NCBI RefSeq assembly: GCF_009829325.1
Contig: NZ_VUOS01000026.1
Coordinates: 91,185 to 155,184 of the forward strand
Source: Nocardia sp. CY41
GTDB lineage: Bacteria > Actinomycetota > Actinomycetes > Mycobacteriales > Mycobacteriaceae
DNA length: 64,000 nucleotides
Reading direction: 5' to 3'
Positions within the stretch are counted from its first letter, which is position 1. The number at the start of each line of letters is the position of its first letter. Shown here piece by piece: positions 7,903 to 16,207 of this stretch. The notes beneath the pieces are model-generated. The model searched no databases and had not been told where the DNA came from. It saw only the letters and a program-made list of their open reading frames with translations. A program made the translations under genes and the position numbers.

Positions 7903-9204
7903 TCAGCCGCCGGCCGGAACTGCACTGCTCTCGCGAACGCTCTCGCCGTGGGAAGCGGCGGCCGCCAGCGCGGAAGTGGCTCGCCGGTCCCCGTTTTCGC
8001 CGGATTGCCCAGACGTGTTGTGGCACAGGCGTGCCACGGACCACACGGTCGTATACAGCAGCAGGCCGTTGCGCACTGTCAGAACCAGTACTCCCGGCCA
8101 GCTTCCGGTGGCCACCCGGTCGTAGACGAACGGAAATTCCACCTGGCTCAGCAGCGCCGTCGCCAGCACCATCAACAGCACAGGCCGTTGCGTGGTGCGC
8201 GGGTCGAGCGCGCAGACCGCGGCCACCGCCACGGCCCAGACCAGGTATTGCGGGCTGAGTACCCGGCTGGTCACCAAGGCGATCAACACCGCGGCCAATG
8301 CCAGATCCGCTGCCGGAGGCCGCATGCGCCACCAGATGACCAGCAACACCGCGCCGCCGAGGATCGTGGCGCCCACGCAGCCGCGAGCCACGACCGACAC
8401 CGCGGGCCCGACCAACTCTTCTGCCCCGTATCGATGCACGATGGTCCAACCGCTGTGCAACAACCGGGCAATCAAAAGTGGTGTGACGGCGACAGATTCG
8501 ATCTGCAGGCCGCGCTTCGACTGGAACTCCAGAAATGACCACGCACCGGGAGCCCATGCTGTCAGTACTACGGCCGCCACCGCACCGACACCGATCGTCG
8601 CCGCACTCACGCGCCCGAGCGCCCGCCGCCGCAAACCCAGCACGACCACCACCGGCCACATTTTCAGCAGCACACCCGCGGCAGCGGCCGCGCCTGCCGC
8701 GGCGGGGCGGCGCGTCGACCACAGCAGTGCCGCCACCGCGGCCGCGGCCACTATCAGGTCGAATCGTCCGTAACAGACCCGCCCCAGCAACGCCACACCG
8801 ATGGTCCATAGCCAGGGCCCGGCCTGCGCCGTGGCCGAGTGCTCACCCCGCGCGGCCCGGAGCAGCAAGCCGAGCACGCTCGCGTCCGCCGCGGCGACCA
8901 GCGCGAAGAACAACCAGTTGTATCCGAACCCGCCACCGAGCAGCCAGGGCACCGCCAGCAACGCGCCCGCTCCGGGCGGGTACTGCCACCGCTCGTCGTC
9001 CAGGGGAAAGACGTTGTGTTCCACGATGAGCTGGGCCCATTCGCGGTAGAGCGTCAAGTCCGCGGCCGAAGCGTCCCAAATGCTGTGCGGCAGTGCGGTC
9101 GCTCCCGTGAACACCACCATCAGTATGCGGGTGACCGCCCACACCGACCACAATTTCGATACCGACGACAGTCCGCGCACAAGGCAGCCTAACCGTCGCG
9201 ACAT
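7903..9204 (-). CDS. GT87-family polyprenyl-phosphate-dependent mannosyltransferase-like membrane protein
   Basis: A 433-aa polytopic membrane protein of the GT-C superfamily (DUF2029/GT87), with roughly ten hydrophobic helices. The conserved features are an acidic motif after the first helix (HSIWDASAADLTLYREWAQLI), the QYPPGAGALLAVPWLL loop, LLKMWPVVVVLG, and SPQYLVWAV near the C terminus. Relatives in mycobacteria add alpha-1,2-mannose branches to lipomannan or arabinomannan on the outer face of the membrane. ATG 9204 has AGGACGG upstream. The long Ala/Ser-rich tail is not conserved. Family assignment is firm; the acceptor is inferred. Confidence 0.8.
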   Translation of the reverse strand: MSRRLGCLVRGLSSVSKLWSVWAVTRILMVVFTGATALPHSIWDASAADLTLYREWAQLIVEHNVFPLDDERWQYPPGAGALLAVPWLLGGGFGYNWLFFALVAAADASVLGLLLRAARGEHSATAQAGPWLWTIGVALLGRVCYGRFDLIVAAAAVAALLWSTRRPAAAGAAAAAGVLLKMWPVVVVLGLRRRALGRVSAATIGVGAVAAVVLTAWAPGAWSFLEFQSKRGLQIESVAVTPLLIARLLHSGWTIVHRYGAEELVGPAVSVVARGCVGATILGGAVLLVIWWRMRPPAADLALAAVLIALVTSRVLSPQYLVWAVAVAAVCALDPRTTQRPVLLMVLATALLSQVEFPFVYDRVATGSWPGVLVLTVRNGLLLYTTVWSVARLCHNTSGQSGENGDRRATSALAAAASHGESVRESSAVPAGG

Positions 9205-9292
9205 CTGTCCGTCCTGCGGCCCGGCCCGGACCAAACATGTAGCGTCGGAATCGGATTCGCCGTCTTCCCGTGGGAAGTGCACGGCCGGGAGG

Positions 9293-10123
9293 TCAGGGGG
9301 CGATCGGCTGGAACGGACGCGTTTCGTCGTGGCCGAGGCGGACGACGCCGGCCGAGGATTCCTCGACCTCGTTCCACGCCCCGGGCAGGTCGCGCAGCGG
9401 CTCGGAGACCACGAAGCGGGCGTCCTCGCCCAGCTCGCGCAACGCTTGCACCTCCGGATGCAGCGCGCGCACCTTCGCGACGTCGTTGGAGTAGTACAGC
9501 GACCGCGACCGCCGTTCGGTGGAATATCGGAAGAACCACATCGAGTCGCCGTCGGTGGTCGCGACCGTCATCTGCACCGGGGCGTCGACCTGGTGGGCGC
9601 GGGCGACTTCTTCGACGAAGCCGACCGCGCGGGCGACCGCGGTGAACGGGTCCTCGACGAGCCCGAAGGTCAGCGCCAGGAAGAAGAGCACTTCGGAATC
9701 CGTCGAACCTTCGATGTCGGCGAACAAGGCAGGCTCGACCGCCGTCACCAGATCGCGCTTGAACTGGTGGAAACCCAGCACCGATCCGTTGTGCATCCAC
9801 AACCAATGCCCGTGCCGGAACGGGTGACAGTTGCTGCGTTGCACCGCCGTTCCGGTCGACGCGCGCACGTGCGCGAAGAACAGCCGCGTGCGCACCTGCG
9901 CCGCGACCTCCCGCAGGTTGCGGTCGTTCCACGCCGGTTCGATGTCCTTGAACACCGCGGGGCGCGGACCTTCGCCATACCACCCGATCCCGAACCCGTC
10001 ACCGTTCGTGGTCGTCGCCCCGAGCCGGGAGTGCAAGCTCTGATCGATCAACGAGTGCACCGGCCGGAACAAAAGGTCCTCGGCCAGGATCGGCTCCCCG
10101 GAATAAGCCATCCACCTGCACAT
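9293..10123 (-). CDS. Class II glutamine amidotransferase
   Basis: A 276-aa Ntn-type glutaminase domain protein. The start MCRWMAYSG places the catalytic cysteine at residue 2 after Met removal. ATTTNGDGFGIGWYG, FFAHVRASTG and NCHPFRHGHWLWMHNGSV are the usual glutamine-site motifs. It is YafJ/EgtC-like in size, but no other ergothioneine gene is nearby, so egtC is not assigned. ATG 10123 was chosen because it exposes Cys2; the upstream ribosome site is weak. It lies 88 bases before the GT87 gene on the same strand and may be co-transcribed with it. Confidence 0.8.
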   Translation of the reverse strand: MCRWMAYSGEPILAEDLLFRPVHSLIDQSLHSRLGATTTNGDGFGIGWYGEGPRPAVFKDIEPAWNDRNLREVAAQVRTRLFFAHVRASTGTAVQRSNCHPFRHGHWLWMHNGSVLGFHQFKRDLVTAVEPALFADIEGSTDSEVLFFLALTFGLVEDPFTAVARAVGFVEEVARAHQVDAPVQMTVATTDGDSMWFFRYSTERRSRSLYYSNDVAKVRALHPEVQALRELGEDARFVVSEPLRDLPGAWNEVEESSAGVVRLGHDETRPFQPIAP

Positions 10124-10171
10124 ACATCGATTGAAGCAAAGTGACCGAGGTTCGGCCACACCTCTCGGGCG

Positions 10172-11221
10172 TCACGCCGGATACGAACGGGTTTCGGTGG
10201 CCTTCACCGCGGCCCACAGTCGCTGCCCCGGATGCAGGTGCAATTCGGCCACCGTGGCCGGCGTGATGTCGGCGAGAACAGGTGGCGCCCCGTCCAGACG
10301 AATGCGCGTGATGTGCGCGTGCTGCTCGATCCCGGTGATGGTGACCGGCCAGCTGTTGCGGGGGCTGCCGACGGGTTGCTGCGGGTGCAGGCTCACCGCA
10401 TTGGGGCTGAATGCCACGTGGACGCGACCCTGCGTGGGTTCGGCGAGGGTGATGCTGCCGCCGCCGTCCAGATCGACGCTCGTACCCCGCGCGCTGCCGC
10501 GGTAGAGATTGAGGCCCATCAGGGTGGCCACGTAATCCGAGCGGGGCCTCGCCGCCACTTGCGCCGGCGGACCCTGCTGGACGATCGCGCCGTCCTCGAG
10601 GATGACAAGCCGGTCGGCGAGGACCATGGCGTCGAGCGGGTCATGGGTGACCAGGACGGTGTGGCCAGGGTAATCGCGCAAATGGTGAGCGAGGTCCGAG
10701 CGCACTTGAACTCTGGTGCCCGCGTCCAGGGCGGCGAGCGGTTCGTCGAGCAGCAACAGTTGTGGTTCGATGGCCAGCGCGCGGGCCAGTGCCACCCGCT
10801 GGGCCTGCCCGCCCGACAGCGCCCGGGGTTTGTGCTGTGCGTAATCCGCCAGTCCGACACGCGTGAGCCATCGGGCGGCGCGCTCCCGCGCGGTGGCGCG
10901 GCGATATCCGCGGGCGCGCAGGCCGAAGGCGACGTTCTCCAACGCCGTCAGGTGCCCGAACAGCAGATAGTCCTGGAACACGACGCCGACCTGCCTGCGT
11001 TCGGCGGGCACGAACGCCGACGGTGGCGCATCCCAGGTGACGTCGTCCAGCCGGATATGCCCGGCCGTCAGTGCGATCAGCCCCGCCAGGGCACGCAAAG
11101 CCGTGGTCTTGCCCGCCCCGTTGGGTCCCAGCAAGGCGACCACTTCGCCCGGTGCGGCGTGCAGCGGCAACTCGAGCGCGAAACGTCCACGCTGGATGCG
11201 CAGATCGGCCGCCAAACTCAC
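10172..11221 (-). CDS. modC: Molybdate ABC transporter ATP-binding protein
   Basis: A 349-aa ABC ATPase. Walker A is GPNGAGKT, the Q-loop is VFQDYLLF, the signature is LSGGQAQRVALARAL, Walker B is LLLLDEPLAALD, and the switch is VLVTHD. A C-terminal TOBE/Mop domain (about 285-345, ending HPGQRLWAAVKATET) is typical of ModC. It energises molybdate import at the inner face of the membrane. Its GTG start overlaps the modB stop by two bases (TGTGA arrangement), so the two are translationally coupled. It is the last gene of the operon. Confidence 0.92.
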   Translation of the reverse strand: MSLAADLRIQRGRFALELPLHAAPGEVVALLGPNGAGKTTALRALAGLIALTAGHIRLDDVTWDAPPSAFVPAERRQVGVVFQDYLLFGHLTALENVAFGLRARGYRRATARERAARWLTRVGLADYAQHKPRALSGGQAQRVALARALAIEPQLLLLDEPLAALDAGTRVQVRSDLAHHLRDYPGHTVLVTHDPLDAMVLADRLVILEDGAIVQQGPPAQVAARPRSDYVATLMGLNLYRGSARGTSVDLDGGGSITLAEPTQGRVHVAFSPNAVSLHPQQPVGSPRNSWPVTITGIEQHAHITRIRLDGAPPVLADITPATVAELHLHPGQRLWAAVKATETRSYPA

Positions 11222-12030
11222 ATCGCCCCCCGTATCCAGCGTTCGCGCATCGCGACCAGCACCGCGACCGAGACGGCGAGCAGCACCAGGCTGAGCACGA
11301 TCGCGGCGTCCGGGTCGGTCTCCAGCGCGAGATAGACCGCCAGCGGCATGGTGGTCGTGCGGCCGGGGAAGTTGCCTGCGAACGTGATCGTGGCGCCGAA
11401 CTCGCCGAGCGCACGCGCCCAGCACAGCACCGCGCCCGCCACCACGCCGGGCAGGACCGAAGGCAACGTCACCCGGCGAAACGCGTACCACCGGGTGGCG
11501 CCGAGCGTGGCTGCCGCTTCCTCGAAGCGCGGATCGGCCGCCCGCAGCGCTCCTTCGACGGAGATCACCAGGAAGGGCATGGCCACGAACGCTTCGGCCA
11601 CGATCACACCGGCGGTGGTGAACGGCAGGGAGACACCCGTCCATTCGTAGAGGTACTGCCCGATCAGCCCACGCCGGCCGAGGACCAGCAGCAACGCGAC
11701 ACCGCCGACCACCGGCGGCAACACCAGCGGCACGGTGACCAAGGCGCGGATCAGCCCGCGCCCCGGCAGTGCGGCGCGCGCGAGCACCCAGGCCAGGGGA
11801 ATGCCCAGAATCAGGCAGATCGCTGTGGCCGCGGTGGCGCACACCAATGAGAGCCGCAGCGCTCGACCGACTTCGGCACTGAACAGCCGATCCGGCATGG
11901 TCGCCCACGGCGTCCGCCAGAGCAGCCCGATCAGGGGCACGAGGAGGAACGCCAGCCCGCAGACGGCGGGCAGCATCAGCGCGACCGGTCGCCGTCCGAG
12001 TACCGCCCGCCGCCGCGAAGGCGCGATCAC
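11218..12030 (-). CDS. modB: Molybdate ABC transporter permease
   Basis: A 270-aa integral membrane permease with about five to six helices. The conserved cytoplasmic EAA loop, EEAAATLGATRWYAFRRVTLPSVLPGVVAGAVL, contacts ModC. It ends ERWIRGAM. GTG 12030 is used because it overlaps the modA stop codon; no better ATG lies upstream. Length and motifs fit ModB/CysT-type molybdate permeases. The identification is supported by a ModA lipoprotein before it and a TOBE-containing ATPase after it. Confidence 0.9.
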   Translation of the reverse strand: MIAPSRRRAVLGRRPVALMLPAVCGLAFLLVPLIGLLWRTPWATMPDRLFSAEVGRALRLSLVCATAATAICLILGIPLAWVLARAALPGRGLIRALVTVPLVLPPVVGGVALLLVLGRRGLIGQYLYEWTGVSLPFTTAGVIVAEAFVAMPFLVISVEGALRAADPRFEEAAATLGATRWYAFRRVTLPSVLPGVVAGAVLCWARALGEFGATITFAGNFPGRTTTMPLAVYLALETDPDAAIVLSLVLLAVSVAVLVAMRERWIRGAM

Positions 12031-12806
12031 GGGGTGTCGAATCCCGCCGCGGCGAAGACCGACTCGGCCTTTTCCGAGGTCACGAAGTCGACGAAGGCCG
12101 CGGCGGCCGCCGCGTTCGGGGCGTGCGCCAGTGGCGCGACCGGGTAGTCGTTGATCGCCGCGGCCGATTCCGGGAAGTCGATGCCCTCGACCTTGCCGCC
12201 CGCGGCGCGGACGTCGGTGCGATACACGAGCGCGGCGTCCACCTCCCCGAGCGTGACCTTGGTCAGCACCGCCTTGACGTCCTGCTCGCGGGTATCGGGC
12301 TGCGGAGTGATGCCCGCGGTCTCGAACACCGTCTGGGCCGCGGCGCCGCAGGGCACCTGCTCCGCGCACAACGCGAGCTTGGGCTCGGTCTTGCCGAAAT
12401 CGGCCAACCCGGTGATGTGCCCCGGATTGCCCTTCGGGACCGCGATCTCGAGCCGGTTGCGCACGAAGGTCACCGGCGCGGTCGTGACCTCGCCCTTGTC
12501 GCGCACCTGCTGCATGTTTTTCGGAGCGGCCGAGGCGAACACGTCGGCGGGTGCGCCTTGGATGATCTGTCGAGCGAGTGCGGAACTCGCGCCGAAGCTG
12601 TAGACCACCTCGACACCCGGGTGCGCGGCCTCGAACTGCTTGCCCAGCTCGCCGAACGTCTCGGTGAGCGACGCCGCGGCGAACACGGTCACCGTGCCCG
12701 ACACGTGCTGTCCGTCGGCGTGCTCGGTCGTGTCCGTCGCGCCGCAGCCCGTCGGGGTCACGACAGCCAGCACGGTCGCGGTCGCGACACCCAACTTGCG
12801 AAACAT
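12027..12806 (-). CDS. modA: Molybdate-binding lipoprotein
   Basis: A 259-aa substrate-binding protein with a lipoprotein signal peptide ending VTPTGC. The mature part has the ModA pattern: VTVFAAASLTETFGELGKQFE (anion-binding serine), FGASSALARQIIQGAPADVFASA, and LVYRTDVRAA near the hinge. It should capture molybdate or tungstate and pass it to ModB. ATG 12806 is used. GTG 12812 or TTG 12821, the latter overlapping the stop of the upstream regulator gene, are also possible and would strengthen the coupled-operon picture. Confidence 0.9.
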   Translation of the reverse strand: MFRKLGVATATVLAVVTPTGCGATDTTEHADGQHVSGTVTVFAAASLTETFGELGKQFEAAHPGVEVVYSFGASSALARQIIQGAPADVFASAAPKNMQQVRDKGEVTTAPVTFVRNRLEIAVPKGNPGHITGLADFGKTEPKLALCAEQVPCGAAAQTVFETAGITPQPDTREQDVKAVLTKVTLGEVDAALVYRTDVRAAGGKVEGIDFPESAAAINDYPVAPLAHAPNAAAAAAFVDFVTSEKAESVFAAAGFDTP

Positions 12807-12817
12807 TGCCACTCTCG

Positions 12818-13228
12818 TCAACTTTCCGGTATCTCCACGACGACGTGCGTGGACTTCACCGACGCGACAGCGACGCTGCCGACTTCCAGGCCGAGCTCGT
12901 CGACCGATTCCCGGCTCAGCAGCGACACCAGCCGGAACGGTCCGGCCTGCATCTCCACCTGCGCCATCACCGTGTCCTTCACCACCCGGGTCACGATTCC
13001 GCGCATCCGATTGCGGGCCGACGCGGCCACCGTCGCACCGGGCGCGGGCGCCTCGGCATTGGCCCGCAGGAATTCGGCGAGGTCACGGCCCCCGACTCCT
13101 TTGCGGCCGTTGTCGAGCTGCGTCGCGGTGAGACGGCCCTGATCAATCCATCGACGCACCGTGTCGTCGCTGACGCCCAGCAACGCGGCCGCTTCACTGA
13201 TCCGTAGATTCGACACGATCCACAGCAT
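12818..13228 (-). CDS. Molybdate-responsive HTH-TOBE regulator
   Basis: A 136-aa protein in two parts. Residues ~5-60 form an excisionase/MerR-like helix-turn-helix (LRISEAAALLGVSDDTVRRWIDQGRL). Residues ~70-134 form a single Mop/TOBE domain (RNRMRGIVTRVVKDTVMAQVEMQAG, ending VKSTHVVVEI) that binds molybdate. It is much shorter than ModE and belongs to the actinobacterial HTH-TOBE type. It heads the modABC operon and probably represses it when molybdate is plentiful. ATG 13228 is the likeliest start; the ribosome site is weak. Confidence 0.8.
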   Translation of the reverse strand: MLWIVSNLRISEAAALLGVSDDTVRRWIDQGRLTATQLDNGRKGVGGRDLAEFLRANAEAPAPGATVAASARNRMRGIVTRVVKDTVMAQVEMQAGPFRLVSLLSRESVDELGLEVGSVAVASVKSTHVVVEIPES

Positions 13229-13303
13229 ATTGCCGCATTCGCGGCGATGAAAGCCGGGACCAACCGCGATTCCGGATACCCGCACTCTCCGTCGAACGAA
13301 TCG

Positions 13304-13325
13304 TCCCGACCCGATACGGTCGGGA
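13304..13325. promoter_or_regulatory. Inverted repeat between mod operon and PucR-type regulator
   Basis: A perfect 8-bp inverted repeat, TCCCGACC (13304-13311) and GGTCGGGA (13318-13325), has a 6-base spacer CGATAC. It lies between the divergent molybdate operon and the PucR-type gene, about 55 bases before ATG 13381. It is a good operator candidate for one or both; which protein binds is unknown. Confidence 0.55.
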
Positions 13326-13380
13326 TATGCCGCCGCCTGCGCAGTCGTGGGCACGGCCGACGAGAAGGGCTCCGAGCGAC

Positions 13381-14577
13381 ATGTCGACATCGAACAAGGC
13401 GATCCCGGCAACGTGCACACAGGAGTTGGTAGGCGCCTGTCGTGCGGAGATTCCGGCTCTGACCGAGCGGCTGATAGCGGAGATCTTCACCGACAACCCG
13501 GAATGGACCGATTACTCGACGGTCGCCCGCGCCGACCTGGTCGACGGCTGCCGCCGGTACGTGACCCGCATCCTCGACCTGCTGGACTCTCCGACGACCG
13601 CGTTCGACGACGAAGTCGCCGCGTCCATCGGCCGCCGCCGCGCCGAACAGGGTGTACCGCTCGAAGCCATGCTCCGCACCTTCCGGCTCGGCGGCCGCAT
13701 CGTGTGGGAGGTCCTGCTCGACAAGGCGGACGAACTCGCCCCGGGCGCGATTCGTGCGGTCGGCACCGCGTTGTGGGCGGTGATCGACGGATTGTCCTCG
13801 TCGCTGGTCACCTCCTACCGCCGCACCGAACTCGAACAGTTGCGCAGCGACGAACGCCGCCGCCACGCTCTGCTCGAGGACCTACTCGCCGGCCGCGCCC
13901 ACGACACGACCTTCGCCACGCGCGCCGCCCGTGAGCTGAACCTTCCGGTCGCCAGCGCCTACCTCGTCGTCGTGGCCGACGGCGGCGCAGAGGCGGTGCA
14001 CACCGGCACGGAAGCCGCGTTGGCAGCGATCGGCATCCGGTCGGTGTGGCACGATCGCGTCGACTCGACGGTGGGGCTGATAGCGGTCGAGCGCCACGAC
14101 GTCGCCGCGGTGTTACGACGAATCGAACCGCGCATCCGCGGACGCGCGGGCGCCTCTCCCGCGGTGAGCGGGCTCGCGCAGGTCGGCACGGCGCACGGCT
14201 GGGCACTGCTGACCTTGCAGACCTTGCCCCCCGACACGACGGGACTCGTACCGCTGCATCAGCGCTTCCAGCACGCGCTGCTCCTGCGCTCGACCGACCT
14301 GACCGACATGCTGGTCGCGCACACGCTCGGTCCGATCCTGGCCTTGGCCGCCGCCGAGCGCAGGACGCTGCTGAACACCCTGGCTGCCTGGCTGGCGCAC
14401 GACTGCTCCGCCGCCCATGCCGCGGCGCGACTGCACTGCCATCGCAACACCGTCATCAATCGACTCCACCGCGTCTCGACCCTGCTCGGCCGCCCACTCG
14501 AAGGCCGGCGCAACTATGTGGAACTGTCCCTGGCGCTGGCCGCGCTCGACCTCGTCGAGGCACCGGACAGAGCCTGA
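13381..14577 (+). CDS. PucR/CdaR-family transcriptional regulator
   Basis: A 398-aa protein. An RsbRD-like N-terminal helical domain (about residues 10-165) is followed by a GGDEF-like PucR middle domain and a C-terminal PucR HTH (about 330-390: LLNTLAAWLAHDCSAAHAAARLHCHRNTVINRLHRV). Such regulators are often activators of nearby catabolic genes, and this one sits just upstream of the dehydrogenase operon on the same strand. Start choice is uncertain: ATG 13381 is taken, but ATG 13327 is also in frame and abuts the inverted repeat. The effector is unknown. Confidence 0.8.
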   Translation: MSTSNKAIPATCTQELVGACRAEIPALTERLIAEIFTDNPEWTDYSTVARADLVDGCRRYVTRILDLLDSPTTAFDDEVAASIGRRRAEQGVPLEAMLRTFRLGGRIVWEVLLDKADELAPGAIRAVGTALWAVIDGLSSSLVTSYRRTELEQLRSDERRRHALLEDLLAGRAHDTTFATRAARELNLPVASAYLVVVADGGAEAVHTGTEAALAAIGIRSVWHDRVDSTVGLIAVERHDVAAVLRRIEPRIRGRAGASPAVSGLAQVGTAHGWALLTLQTLPPDTTGLVPLHQRFQHALLLRSTDLTDMLVAHTLGPILALAAAERRTLLNTLAAWLAHDCSAAHAAARLHCHRNTVINRLHRVSTLLGRPLEGRRNYVELSLALAALDLVEAPDRA

Positions 14578-14744
14578 TCCCACGGCACAGGCCGCACCCG
14601 ATTGGGCTCAGCGCCCAATTCGACAAACGCACTACTGGGCTTGGTGGCGATTGTTTGTGCACTCCGCTACGGCAACACTCGATAGCGATGATCCACCCCA
14701 CAACCGGCGGTGGATCTGATCATCGAGGACGAGGAGCACCACGA

Positions 14745-16196
14745 GTGCCGGATTTCGATCTACTGGTGGTCGGCGGCGGCCCGGGCGGATACGTCGCGGC
14801 CATCCGCGCGGCCCAACGCGGCCTGCGCGTCGGTTTGGTGGAGAAGGAACGCCCGGGCGGAGTCTGCCTGAACTGGGGCTGCATTCCGACCAAAGCGATG
14901 CTGCGCTCGGCGGAGATCTTCCAGACACTCGCCACCGCAGCCGATTTCGGCGTCTACGCCGACAACCTACGCTATGACTTCGCCGCGGTGCGCCAGCGCA
15001 AGGACGGCATCGTCAAGCAACTCACCGACGGTGTGGCGAGCCTGCTCGCCGCGAACGGTGTCACGGTCATCGAGGGGCACGCCCGCTTCACCGGCCCGAC
15101 CGGTGTCGAAGTGTTCGAGGCGGGTCGATCGCCGATCTTCCCCGGCGGCCCCCGCTATGCCGCCGCGCCGACCGCGACCGCCACCCGCACGATCAGCGCG
15201 AAGGACGTGATCATCGCGACCGGATCGGTGCCTGCGCGGCTGCCGATTCCGGGCGCGGACCTGCCGGGCGTCATCACCTCCGACGGCGCGTTCGGGCTGA
15301 CCGAGGTGCCCGCACGACTGGTCGTCATCGGCGGCAGCGCGGTCGGCGCGGAATGGGCCAGCCTGTTCGCGAGTTTCGGCTCTCAGGTCACCATCGTCGA
15401 GATGCAGGACACCCTGGTCCCGCTCGAGGACGACGATGTGGGCGCCGCCCTGGGGCGGTCGTTCACCAAGCGGGGCATCACCGTGCTCACCGGTTCCACG
15501 GTCGAGTCCATCGCGCAGACCGACGTGCTGCGCGTCAGCGTGGCAGGCGAGCACGCGCGAGAACTCGACGCGGACGTGGTGCTCGTCGGCGTCGGGCGCC
15601 GCCCCAACACCGCCGACCTCGGCTTGGACATCGCGGGAATAAGCACCGACGCTCGCGGTTTCATCCCCGTCGATGAACAGCTGCGTACCGGAGTCCAGCA
15701 CGTCTACGCCATCGGAGACGTCACCGGGCGCGCCCTGCTCGCACACGTCGCCTCGCATCAGGGGCTCACCGCCGCCGATGTGATCGCCGGCCACCCGGCG
15801 CACATCGACTACACCGTGATACCCGCCGCCACCTTCACCCACCCCGAGATCGCCGGCGTCGGTTTCACCGAGGCGAAGGCCCGCGCCGCCGGGCACGACG
15901 TCGTCACCGTGCGGTTCCCCTTCGCGGCACTCGGCCGGGCCCAGACCTTCGGCGACACCGAAGGTTTCGTCAAAATCGTTGCCGGGCGGCGGCATCGCGA
16001 AGTGCTCGGCGTGCACATCATCGGACCGTCGGCCAGTGACCTGATCACCGAAGGCGCACTGGCCATTTCGCTGGAGGCGACCCTCGACGAACTCGCCGAC
16101 ACCATCCATGCCCACCCCACCCTCGGCGAGATCGGCATGGAGGCGGCCTTGGCCGGACTCGGACTGCCTGTGCACATCGCGCCCAGGAAGCGTTGA
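14745..16196 (+). CDS. lpdA: Dihydrolipoyl dehydrogenase (E3)
   Basis: A 483-aa flavoprotein disulfide reductase. The FAD-binding GGGPGGYVAA lies at residues ~10-18, and the redox pair Cys41/Cys46 is in CLNWGCIPTK. NAD binding is at VIGGSAVGAEWASLFASFG, and the dimer-interface catalytic pair is in HAHPTLGEIGMEAA. It reoxidises dihydrolipoamide on the E2 component using NAD. GTG 14745 follows GAGGAG at 14731-14736. It is the first gene of the operon, followed after 11 bases by the E1 alpha gene. This E3 may serve this complex specifically rather than being the housekeeping copy. Confidence 0.9.
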   Translation: MPDFDLLVVGGGPGGYVAAIRAAQRGLRVGLVEKERPGGVCLNWGCIPTKAMLRSAEIFQTLATAADFGVYADNLRYDFAAVRQRKDGIVKQLTDGVASLLAANGVTVIEGHARFTGPTGVEVFEAGRSPIFPGGPRYAAAPTATATRTISAKDVIIATGSVPARLPIPGADLPGVITSDGAFGLTEVPARLVVIGGSAVGAEWASLFASFGSQVTIVEMQDTLVPLEDDDVGAALGRSFTKRGITVLTGSTVESIAQTDVLRVSVAGEHARELDADVVLVGVGRRPNTADLGLDIAGISTDARGFIPVDEQLRTGVQHVYAIGDVTGRALLAHVASHQGLTAADVIAGHPAHIDYTVIPAATFTHPEIAGVGFTEAKARAAGHDVVTVRFPFAALGRAQTFGDTEGFVKIVAGRRHREVLGVHIIGPSASDLITEGALAISLEATLDELADTIHAHPTLGEIGMEAALAGLGLPVHIAPRKR

Positions 16197-16207
16197 GGAG
16201 ACCTGCC

